NCBI GenBank assembly: GCA_964530165.1
Contig: CAZGYE010000065.1
Coordinates: 1 to 21,971, forward strand
DNA length: 21,971 bases
Source of the DNA: CAZGYE01 sp964530165
GTDB lineage: Bacteria; Planctomycetota; Planctomycetia; Planctomycetales; Planctomycetaceae
Direction of reading: 5' to 3'
Shown: piece by piece, positions 14,147 through 20,383 of the stretch
How the letters are laid out: the number at the start of each line of letters is the position of its first letter
Numbering within the stretch: position 1 is the first letter of the stretch
Translations under genes and position numbers: made by a program
Notes under the pieces: generated by a model
What the model was told of the DNA's origin: nothing
Seen by the model: only the letters and a program-made list of their open reading frames with translations
Databases searched by the model: none

Positions 14147-15202
14147 TCAGGCTCCCTGCCACTCGATGCCCAGCATGATGGCATTCAAGCCGCTGCCGAT
14201 GCCGAGCAACGCCATCCGGTCGCCGGGCGTGAGATGTCCGTGTTCGATACCCTCGGCGGTGGTCAGCAGGATCGCCGCGGCGCCGGTGTTGCCGCGAAAC
14301 TCGATCGTCGGGAAATCGATGGCCGGGTCCAAGTCGAGGCGTTCGTAGAGCAGTTTTCTGTGGGCCCGCCCGACCTGATGCGTGAAGGCCTTATCGACGT
14401 CGTCGTTTTTCCAGCCGAGGGCCTGTTTTGTATCGGCCCAGGCGTCGACGGCCAGTTCGATGCCGGCGTGCAGCAGCGCTTCGGAATCGGTCTGCATGCG
14501 CGGGCGGTCGTCGCCGTGTTTTTCCGCTTCGACGCCGCCGGCGCACAGTTGGTGAGATGCCGTCTCCGCACGGTAAGCGCCGCCCAGCAAACGGTTGCCG
14601 GTTCGGCTGAGCTTGCGGTCACAGAGCACGACGGCCGCCGATCCGGAACCGATCGTCAGCGAGGCGAACGCCGATTTCACGTCCCGCCGGGTCAGCGACG
14701 GAGTGTCGAGCAGGGTGTCGATGGTCCCCTCGACGAGATCGCGGCCGCATTCGGTACCGACGACCACTCCGGCCCGCAACTGTCCCAACTCGATCATGTT
14801 CGCCAGCAAAAGCATGCCGTTCACGAGGCCGAGACAGGCGTTGCTGACATCGAGCACCAGGGCCGAATTCGGAATTCCGGCGGCATGGTGCACGCGGCTG
14901 GCGGTGGCCGGCTCCAACTGGTCCCGGCACACCGAACCGTGAACGAGTGCGCCGAGGTATTTCCTGTCGACGCGGGCGGCCTCAATCGCCTTGACGGCGG
15001 TTTGGACGCTGACGTCGCCGGGAAGCGTGTGGGGATCGAAAAAACGGCGCTCGCGGATTCCCGACATCAGCTCCAGCCGGCCGGCCGGCAGGCCCAGCCG
15101 CTCGTAGACCGGGGCGAGCCGCTCTTCGATCTCCTCGGAGGTGACAACGTGCGATGGAAGCGTTTGGCTGAACGCCTCGACGCAGACGTGACTGTAGCGC
15201 AT
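14147..15202 (-). CDS. oleA: OleA-like long-chain acyl-CoA condensing enzyme (thiolase / KAS III superfamily)
   Basis: This 351-residue protein resembles OleA, which joins two fatty acyl-CoA molecules head to head to a beta-keto acid, the first step of long-chain olefin or ketone formation. Visible residues: nucleophile C123 in SNACLG, H275 in THQVG, N305 in GNTG, and E97 in CRDQLEPAT. E97 lies 26 residues before the cysteine; my recollection is that Xanthomonas OleA has Glu117 and Cys143, the same spacing, and that this glutamate distinguishes OleA from FabH. The ending LLGIGSGLNAIMLGIEW is also OleA-like. No oleB, oleC or oleD lies next to it in this window. FabH or another thiolase is the alternative. 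The start at 15202 has no clear ribosome binding site; a CTCTAGACTCTCGACTTTC repeat-like run precedes it. It converges with murA, 24 bp apart. Confidence 0.85.
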   Translation of the reverse strand: MRYSHVCVEAFSQTLPSHVVTSEEIEERLAPVYERLGLPAGRLELMSGIRERRFFDPHTLPGDVSVQTAVKAIEAARVDRKYLGALVHGSVCRDQLEPATASRVHHAAGIPNSALVLDVSNACLGLVNGMLLLANMIELGQLRAGVVVGTECGRDLVEGTIDTLLDTPSLTRRDVKSAFASLTIGSGSAAVVLCDRKLSRTGNRLLGGAYRAETASHQLCAGGVEAEKHGDDRPRMQTDSEALLHAGIELAVDAWADTKQALGWKNDDVDKAFTHQVGRAHRKLLYERLDLDPAIDFPTIEFRGNTGAAAILLTTAEGIEHGHLTPGDRMALLGIGSGLNAIMLGIEWQGA

Positions 15203-15266
15203 GAGAAAGTCGAGAGTCTAGAGTCAAATGTTGAAAATCGGTAACTGTTTAGCCGAATACAGTGAT

Positions 15267-15344
15267 GAGGAAATTAGGAATCTAGGAAGACAGGAGAAAG
15301 ACGATTCCCGACATTCCTGCTTTCCTGGTTTCCTAATAATCCTC
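15267..15344. repeat. Imperfect purine/pyrimidine inverted repeat
   Basis: The left arm 15267-15295 contains ATTAGGAA, AGGAA and CAGGA. The right arm 15315-15344 has their complements in order (TCCTG, TTCCT, TTCCTAAT). Differences are confined mainly to short interposed triplets, and the loop is about 19 nt. The left arm is almost entirely purine. Confidence 0.75.
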
Positions 15345-15429
15345 CGCGTACCACGAAATGCACTGTCGTGAGAAAGTTGCTCCAGACGGCTAAAGTGTTA
15401 CGAAAATCGAACGTCCGGCGCCCAGGGTC

Positions 15430-15477
15430 GAGAGTTGAGGATTCAGAAGAGTGCTGATCTGTGAACCCTCAACTCTC
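15430..15477. repeat. 16-bp inverted repeat, GAGAGTTGAGG type
   Basis: GAGAGTTGAGGATTCA (15430-15445) pairs with TGAACCCTCAACTCTC (15462-15477) at 15 of 16 positions around a 16-nt loop. It is followed by CTC-rich words (ACTCTCC, GTCTCCACTTTCC) that run into the 3' end of the next minus-strand gene. It could act as a weak terminator for that gene, but there is no U tract. Confidence 0.75.
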
Positions 15478-15493
15478 CACTCTCCACCGGCTC

Positions 15494-15700
15494 TCAAGTC
15501 TCCACTTTCCACTTTCGACTCTCAGCTTTCAGTTGGTCGATGAGCGAGGCGATTTCCCTCAGTTGCCGCTCCCGTTTCTCGGCGTCTTCGGGAGACGGTT
15601 CGCAGACCGCGCGCATGATGGAACTTCGGACGTGTCGCAGACCACGCAGCAGGACGTCCCGCTCATGCCGCGTGAGTTCAAGTTGCAGGCTTTGGCTCAT
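15494..15700 (-). CDS. Small helical protein, function unknown
   Basis: This 68-residue protein starts at MSQSLQLELTRHERDVLLRG. The ATG at 15700 is supported by GAGGAG about 11 bases upstream on the minus strand; an upstream in-frame ATG at 15757 would overlap floA and is less likely. The sequence is amphipathic and charged (RHVRSSIMRAVCEPSPEDAEKRERQLREIASLIDQLK), suggesting two helices or a small coiled coil. It has no signal peptide and no recognised domain. The last residues, ESRKWKVET, are encoded by the CTC/CTTTC-rich repeat tract, so the native C-terminus may have been altered by repeat sequence. It lies 40 bp downstream of floA on the same strand and is probably co-transcribed with it. 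Confidence 0.6.
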   Translation of the reverse strand: MSQSLQLELTRHERDVLLRGLRHVRSSIMRAVCEPSPEDAEKRERQLREIASLIDQLKAESRKWKVET

Positions 15701-15740
15701 GGGAGTAGATTCTCCTCTGTTCTGGAACCTCGTCACAACG

Positions 15741-16691
15741 CTACACAGGCGCCGCATTCGATCCGGCGCGCAGGTTGCCCGCCCGGAATGCCTGGGCCAT
15801 GGCTTTGGGGATCTCGGCCTCGGCCAAGACGACCTTGGCGCGGTTCTCTTGGGTCAAAGCGGTCATCTCCTGCTCCTGGGCGACGGCCCTGGCCCGGCGT
15901 TCCTCGGCCTTGGCCCGCGCGATGCGCATGTCGGCCTCGGCCTGATCGGCTTGCAATCGGGCGCCGACGTTGTCTCCCACATCGATGTCGGCGATGTCGA
16001 TCGACACGATGGCGTAAGCCGTCTGAGCGTCGAGGCCCTTGCTCAACACCTGCCGGGCGATCAGCATCGGATTGGCCAAGACTTCTTTGTGCGTGTCACA
16101 CGACCCGATAGCCGAGACAATCCCTTCGCCGACGCGGGCGATCACCGTTTCTTCGGTGGCGCCGCCGACCAGTTGGGCAAGGTTGGTCCGCACGGTCACG
16201 CGGGCGCGGGCTTTCAATTGGATGCCGTCTTTGGCCACGCCGTCGAGCGAGTTTCGCCCGTGACGCCGCGGATCGGGACAATCGATGACCTTGGGATCGA
16301 CGCTGGTATGGACCGCCTCCATCACGTTTCGCCCCGCCAGGTCGATCGCCGCCGCCGTGTCCCAGTTCAGCGTGATCTTGGCCCGGTGCGACGCAATCAG
16401 CGACTGGACCACGCGGCGAACGTGTCCGCCGGCCAGGTAATGGGCTTCCATGTCGGTGGTGGACACCCCGGTCAGGCCCGCTTGGACGGCGGTGATCTTG
16501 GCGTCGACAATGACGTTGGGGCTCACTTTCCTCAGCGACATCAGGACCAGTCTCAACGGCCCGATTCCCGCCCCCGTAAAATAAGCCTGCAGCCAAAGTT
16601 TGAAGAAACTCGCAAACAGCGCGAGAAAAACCACAACGAGCAGCACGGCAAAAAAACCGACCACCAGCATCACGAGTTGAGGAAGATCCAT
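15741..16691 (-). CDS. floA: Flotillin-like membrane microdomain protein FloA
   Basis: This 316-residue protein is of the FloA/YqfA (UPF0365) type. FloA proteins assemble in functional membrane microdomains and affect fluidity and membrane-bound complexes. An N-terminal membrane hairpin or helix (residues 5-32, LVMLVVGFFAVLLVVVFLAL) is followed by a second short hydrophobic part (LQAYFTGAGIGPLRLVLMSLRKV). The SPFH-like domain contains VIVDAKITAVQAGL and the ARARVTVRTNLAQLVGGATEETVIARVGEGIV stretch. A long alanine/glutamate-rich helix (RLQADQAEADMRIARAKAEERRARAVAQEQEMTAL) follows. AAGGAA lies 6-11 bases before the ATG at 16691 on the minus strand, and the conserved beginning fits. The frame stays open to 17210, but only as antisense of the ridA-like gene. 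Length is near the family norm of about 330. Confidence 0.95.
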   Translation of the reverse strand: MDLPQLVMLVVGFFAVLLVVVFLALFASFFKLWLQAYFTGAGIGPLRLVLMSLRKVSPNVIVDAKITAVQAGLTGVSTTDMEAHYLAGGHVRRVVQSLIASHRAKITLNWDTAAAIDLAGRNVMEAVHTSVDPKVIDCPDPRRHGRNSLDGVAKDGIQLKARARVTVRTNLAQLVGGATEETVIARVGEGIVSAIGSCDTHKEVLANPMLIARQVLSKGLDAQTAYAIVSIDIADIDVGDNVGARLQADQAEADMRIARAKAEERRARAVAQEQEMTALTQENRAKVVLAEAEIPKAMAQAFRAGNLRAGSNAAPV

Positions 16692-16756
16692 GGTATTTCC
16701 TTCCGCCTTCCCGATTAAAAACTTCCGTGAGTCGTCCTCGACGACATATCGCTCTA

Positions 16757-16784
16757 TTGTAGAAAGACGCCCGCAATTTGCAAA
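16757..16784 (-). promoter_or_regulatory. Candidate sigma70-type promoter of floA
   Basis: Read on the minus strand, TTGCAA (16784-16779) is followed by 16 bases and TACAAT (16762-16757), five of six matches to the -10 consensus. The expected leader is about 60 nt before the floA ATG. No experimental support. Confidence 0.4.
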
Positions 16785-16834
16785 TTCTTCTCCCATTTGC
16801 TTGACAAGTCCCAGCGGATGAACACGATTTGAAG

Positions 16835-16850
16835 GTGACAGAATCGTCAC
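16835..16850. promoter_or_regulatory. Short inverted repeat upstream of the ridA-like gene
   Basis: GTGACAGAATCGTCAC has 5-bp arms around six bases. It lies 42 bp before the ridA-like start and 28 bp after a TTGACA at 16801-16806. It may be an operator for the divergent floA/ridA region, but such short palindromes also occur by chance. Confidence 0.25.
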
Positions 16851-16892
16851 AAACCGGTCCGTCTCTTCATTCTCGCGATAGGAATTCACACG

Positions 16893-17357
16893 ATGAGCGC
16901 AGAAGCCAGCATCGCTGAGTTGAAACTGCAACTCCCCGAGGCCCCCAAACCGGGCGGGAATTACACTCCGGTCGTCGAAATCGACGGCATGGCCTACGTG
17001 TCGGGACACGGGCCGCTGCTGCCCGACGGCTCGATGATCACAGGACGCGTCGGGGCCGACCTGACCGAAGAGGAAGGCAAACAGGCCGCCCGCCAGGTGG
17101 GATTGGCCGTTCTGGCGTCGTTGCGGCGGCAGTTGGGCAGTCTCGACCGCATCGAGCGGGTGGTGAAGGTTCTGGGCATGGTCAATGCCGCGTCCGACTT
17201 CAGCTCGCATCCAAGCGTCATCAACGGCTTCAGCGATCTGATGGTTGAGGTGTTCGGCGAATCGGGCCGAGGGGCCCGCAGCGCGGTCGGCATGGGCTCG
17301 CTGCCGGGCAACATTGCCGTCGAAATCGAGGTCATCCTCAAGCTCAAGGACTCATGA
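16893..17357 (+). CDS. RidA/YjgF/UK114 family protein
   Basis: This 154-residue protein belongs to the RidA superfamily, small trimeric proteins whose archetype hydrolyses reactive enamines and imines from PLP enzymes. The family patterns are VEIDGMAYVSGHGPL near residue 28 and GARSAVGMGSLPGNIAVEIEVIL near 127-149. The arginine of GARSAV is in the place of the substrate-binding arginine of RidA. It is longer than the 125-130 residues of classical RidA and matches the longer YjgF-like subgroup, so the true substrate is unknown. AGGA near 16880 precedes the ATG. Its stop overlaps the start of the next gene (ATGA), which indicates translational coupling with the enolase-superfamily enzyme. Confidence 0.88.
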   Translation: MSAEASIAELKLQLPEAPKPGGNYTPVVEIDGMAYVSGHGPLLPDGSMITGRVGADLTEEEGKQAARQVGLAVLASLRRQLGSLDRIERVVKVLGMVNAASDFSSHPSVINGFSDLMVEVFGESGRGARSAVGMGSLPGNIAVEIEVILKLKDS

Positions 17358-18472
17358 AAATCACTGGCGTCGAGGCCATCCACCTGCGTCTGCCGGAAGT
17401 GGAAGAAATTGCCGACGGCACACAGGATGTGCTGGTCGTTCAGATTCACACCGACGCGGGACTGACGGGCATCGGCGAGGTCACCAGTCAATCGTACGTC
17501 GCGAAGGCGATTTTCGAAGCGCCCCGATCGGCCCAGCGGCGGCACGGGTTGACGTCCATCGTGCTCGGCCAGGACCCCTCGGACGTCGAGGGGCTCTGGG
17601 AGCGAATGTACTATCACACCAACCGGTACGGACGCCGAGGAGCCGCCATTCACGCCATCAGCGGCGCCGACATTGCCCTGTGGGACCTGAAAGGCAAGAT
17701 CGAGGACAAACCGGTTTCCGAGCTTTGCGGCGGGACTCAGCGGAGCACTATCCGCGCATACGCCAGCTTCCTGTTTGGCGACACCCCTGACGAGACGGCC
17801 CGGCTGGCGCGGGACGCCGTCGGTCTTGGTCTGACGGCCGTGAAGTTCGGTTGGGGTCCGTTGGGAAAGGACCCCGCCGTGGACGTGGCACACATCGAGT
17901 CAGCCCGGAAAGTTCTCGGCCAGGGCCGCGACCTGATGGTCGACGCCGGACACGCCTGGGATTGGGAAACGGCGCTCGAGCGTGCGAAGCTGTTCGAGCA
18001 GTTCCGGCTCGGCTGGCTGGAAGAGCCGCTGTCGCAGGACGATCGCAAGGGGTATGCAAAGCTTTGTGCTCGCTCGCCGGTGCCGATCGCCGCCGGCGAA
18101 GGGGACGTGACGCACTGGGACTTCGAAGACCTGATCGAGCGCGGCCTCGACGTGATTCAACCGGACGTCGCGTTTTGCGGCGGGCTGACCGTTTGCCGCC
18201 GGGTCTCGAAGATGGCCAAGGCGGCCGGCCGCCGCGTCGTGCCACACTGTTTCAGCACGGGAATCAATCTTGCCGCGTCGCTGCACTGGATGGCCGCCAC
18301 GCCGAACAGCGACCTCGTTGAGTATTGCCTGCGGCCGTCGCCGTTGATGCGCCAACTGGTTCGCAATCTGCCGCCGGTCGAAGAGGGCCGCGTCCGGGTG
18401 CCCGACGGACCGGGCTTGGGCATCGAACTCGACGAGAACGTGCTCGAGCGGTATCGGGTCTCGTACCCGTAG
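17354..18472 (+). CDS. Mandelate racemase / muconate lactonizing enzyme family protein (enolase superfamily)
   Basis: This 372-residue cytoplasmic enzyme has a capping domain (1-130) and a TIM-barrel domain. Expected metal ligands are D197 (MVDAGHAW), a glutamate in WLEEPL at 223-224, and E249 (AAGEGD). K164 is in AVKFGWGP and H298 in VPHCFSTG, which could serve as the acid/base pair. The second lysine of the common KxK motif is replaced by glycine (K164-F-G166), which argues against a typical muconate cycloisomerase. Racemase or sugar-acid dehydratase chemistry is more plausible, but the substrate cannot be read from sequence. It overlaps the ridA-like gene by four bases, so the two are co-translated. 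The convergent MFS gene downstream could import the substrate (inference). It ends directly at a repeat block. Confidence 0.9.
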   Translation: MKITGVEAIHLRLPEVEEIADGTQDVLVVQIHTDAGLTGIGEVTSQSYVAKAIFEAPRSAQRRHGLTSIVLGQDPSDVEGLWERMYYHTNRYGRRGAAIHAISGADIALWDLKGKIEDKPVSELCGGTQRSTIRAYASFLFGDTPDETARLARDAVGLGLTAVKFGWGPLGKDPAVDVAHIESARKVLGQGRDLMVDAGHAWDWETALERAKLFEQFRLGWLEEPLSQDDRKGYAKLCARSPVPIAAGEGDVTHWDFEDLIERGLDVIQPDVAFCGGLTVCRRVSKMAKAAGRRVVPHCFSTGINLAASLHWMAATPNSDLVEYCLRPSPLMRQLVRNLPPVEEGRVRVPDGPGLGIELDENVLERYRVSYP

Positions 18473-18646
18473 CCTGGATTATTCAGGCGAGCGGTGGGCG
18501 TCAGCCCACTGATTCTGGAATCGTCGAGACCAATCAGCCGGCTAACGCCGGCCGCTCGCCGAGAGTGTGTTTTTTGGGTGTTTGACGGAAGAACAGACAC
18601 CATTACGATTTCAATCAAATCGTTCCGGTTTCGTAAATAATCCGGG
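18473..18646. repeat. Repeat block flanked by inverted CC(T/C)GGATTATTYA motifs
   Basis: CCTGGATTATTCA at 18473-18485, directly after the TAG stop, is the inverted partner (11 of 13 matches) of 18634-18646. Between them lie the cloverleaf REP pair and a TTACGA/TCGTAA-bounded stretch. The left motif is also found after the rpmE2 stop at 10141-10153. Confidence 0.5.
18486..18560. repeat. REP-like inverted pair with cloverleaf folding potential
   Basis: The outer stem GGCGAGCGG (18486-18494) pairs with CCGCTCGCC (18552-18560). Arm 1 is TGGGC-GTCA-GCCCA (18495-18508). The middle arm is CTGATT (18509-18514) with AATCAG (18532-18537). Arm 3 is CCGGC-TAAC-GCCGG (18538-18551). The arms abut without unpaired bases. 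The two halves are copies of a 29-bp unit in opposite orientation. The block lies between convergent genes. Confidence 0.85.
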
Positions 18647-18678
18647 GTAGCAGGGACTTCAGACGAAGCAGACACCGG

Positions 18679-18698
18679 CCGCGGGTGTATACCCGCGG
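18679..18698. repeat. 8-bp stem hairpin downstream of the MFS gene
   Basis: CCGCGGGT-GTAT-ACCCGCGG is a perfect 8-bp stem with a tetraloop, 31 bp after the stop of the minus-strand MFS gene. It could stall or protect that transcript's end. There is no U tract, so it is not a classic terminator. Confidence 0.7.
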
Positions 18699-18729
18699 AT
18701 ATCCCTCTCCGGCTGACTGTCGTCGCCGG

Positions 18730-20028
18730 TCATTCGGGCAGTTCCTGGTCTTTCGTCTCGGGGGCGAAGAGCAGCAGGATCAGACCAACCAGAAACAGCG
18801 CCGTCATCGCCGTCACCGCCCAGCGCAAGCCGAGCTCCGCACGAATCGCACCGCGGACCAAGAGCACCCCGGCGGCGACGAATCGTCCGACGTTGAAGCA
18901 GAAACTGGCGCCAGTTGCGCGAAGCCGCGTCGGAAACAGCTCGGGGAAGTAGATCGCGTAGCCGGCGTGCATGCCGACAACGAAAAACGCCATGATCGGC
19001 AGCATCACGAGCGTGTGCCAGTACTCTTGGCATCCGAGAAACGTGATGGGCACCACCACCAGCGACCCGATGTGGTAGAAAGCGAACGCGATGCGGCGGT
19101 TGGTCCACATGGTAATCGGGGCGAAGAGGAGCAGCCCCGCGAACCCGCCGGTGCAGTTCATGAGCAAGTAGGCTTTGCTGGCGGCGCTTTGGGCCTCTTC
19201 GTCACTGACGTTTCCTTGCAGCACTTCTTTGACCAGTTCGGGTCCCCAGGCGTAGATGGCCCAGTAGGTGCCCAGCCCGATTGACGCCAATCCCAGTCCA
19301 ATCAGAGCGCGATTTCGCCATTGAGGCACGCCCAGCAGTTCCCCGAGACTTCCGCCTTTATGCTTCGGTTTCTCTTCATCCGGGCCGCCGGCCGTGGCAG
19401 CCTGCCATTTCTCCGACTCTTTCATGCTGGCCAGCACCCACACGACCAGCAGTGCGGGCAGCACGCCCACGAGGAATGCGATTCGCCAGTCTCCCGCCTC
19501 GGTGAGGAACACGCCGATCCCCGCGGCAAACACGGCCCCCACGACGCTCGATGCGTGGAAGATACCGCCGGCCAGCGCGCGGGCTTTCTTCGGAAAGACC
19601 TCTGAGACAAGCGAAGCAGCGATCGCCCATTCCCCGGCCACTCCCATGGCCACAAGGAACCGCAGCGCCATGACGTGCCAAGCATTTTGAGCGAAAAAGT
19701 GCAACCCGGAGAAGACCGAGTACATCAAAATGCTCCAGACCATGGCCTGGCGACGCCCGTAGCGGTCGGCCATGACGCCGAACGCCAGCCCGCCGAACGC
19801 CCCGCCGATGAGGAAGGAAGCCAGACCGATGTTGCCGAACAAATCAACTTTCGGGTCAGCTTCTGCGACGTCGAGCAGATCGGCCAGTGCCGGCGTCTTG
19901 AAGACGGCGTAGACCTGCCCCTCAAACACGTCGAACGTCCAGCCCAGGCAGGCGATCACCAGCACCAGCCATTGATAGCGGGTCACGCCGGCGTACCACC
20001 GCCCGTGCGACGTGGAGTCGGATGCCAT
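18730..20028 (-). CDS. MFS transporter, sugar/organic acid porter type
   Basis: This 432-residue inner-membrane protein has about twelve hydrophobic helices. TM1 holds VLVIACLGWTFDVFEGQ with an acidic residue at D33. The loop between TM2 and TM3 has the MFS signature GVMADRYGRR at 84-93. TM4-5 contain ALRFLVAMGVAGEWAIAASLVSEVFP and the following RALAGGIFHASSVVG stretch, typical of the metabolite:H+ symporter groups. The C-terminus carries FPTRLRATGASFCFNVGR and ends APETKDQELPE. I chose the ATG at 20028 because GGGA lies eight bases upstream; an alternative start at 20058 would add ten residues. Substrate unknown; an aromatic or sugar acid is plausible given the convergent enolase-superfamily gene. 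Confidence 0.92.
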   Translation of the reverse strand: MASDSTSHGRWYAGVTRYQWLVLVIACLGWTFDVFEGQVYAVFKTPALADLLDVAEADPKVDLFGNIGLASFLIGGAFGGLAFGVMADRYGRRQAMVWSILMYSVFSGLHFFAQNAWHVMALRFLVAMGVAGEWAIAASLVSEVFPKKARALAGGIFHASSVVGAVFAAGIGVFLTEAGDWRIAFLVGVLPALLVVWVLASMKESEKWQAATAGGPDEEKPKHKGGSLGELLGVPQWRNRALIGLGLASIGLGTYWAIYAWGPELVKEVLQGNVSDEEAQSAASKAYLLMNCTGGFAGLLLFAPITMWTNRRIAFAFYHIGSLVVVPITFLGCQEYWHTLVMLPIMAFFVVGMHAGYAIYFPELFPTRLRATGASFCFNVGRFVAAGVLLVRGAIRAELGLRWAVTAMTALFLVGLILLLFAPETKDQELPE

Positions 20029-20080
20029 GAAATCGGTCCCTTTCGTGGCGCATGTCAATCGTGTTCAATGGGGAGAGCGT

Positions 20081-20110
20081 ATTGTCAGGTGCCCTGTTGC
20101 TCCGAGTCAA
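20081..20110 (-). promoter_or_regulatory. Candidate promoter of the MFS gene
   Basis: On the minus strand, TTGACT (20110-20105) is followed by 18 bases and GACAAT (20086-20081). The match is five of six and four of six to consensus. It would give a leader of about 45-50 nt before the ATG at 20028. Confidence 0.3.
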
Positions 20111-20299
20111 GTCGGCACGCAAGGACTTTCAGGATGGAAAACTCAGAATCAAAAAACTGCTGGTCACCAAAGCATAGTCCGCAACCACCGCGCATCGTTA
20201 CCCTGAGGGGGGGAATGGGTGATGTCGTGTGCGCGAACCGCCGGTCGCGTCGCTGACACTTCCAAAATCCCGCAATAAATGCGATCCTGAGGCACAGGG

Positions 20300-20335
20300 T
20301 TTGACATCAAGATTGGGCCTTTGACATCAGGACTG
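20300..20335 (+). promoter_or_regulatory. Tandem TTTGACATCA direct repeat upstream of the PQQ-propeller gene
   Basis: TTTGACATCAAGATTG (20300-20315) and TTTGACATCAGGACTG (20320-20335) match at 14 of 16 bases with a 20-bp period, about two helical turns. Both contain TTGACA, but no acceptable -10 hexamer follows at normal spacing. They may be binding sites for an activator or repressor of the gene starting at 20384. Confidence 0.4.
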
Positions 20336-20383
20336 AGGAACGACCGAGTTCCACCACGTTTCGCGCCATTTGAGGACCACGAC

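Larger units (their letters stand above)
20029..20383. other. 355-bp divergent intergenic region
   Basis: This region lies between the MFS gene (minus) and the PQQ-propeller gene (plus). It holds a candidate promoter for each direction, including a pair of TTTGACATCA repeats near the PQQ gene. I see no open reading frame with coding character and no long palindrome. Confidence 0.6.

Noticed and set aside
14234..15244. Plus-strand open frame (336 codons) opposite the oleA-like gene
   Set aside because: The minus frame has conserved catalytic residues of the thiolase superfamily; the plus frame has no recognisable pattern.
16692..17210. Extended start of floA
   Set aside because: This part is antisense to the ridA-like gene; the FloA start MDLPQLVM has a good ribosome binding site.
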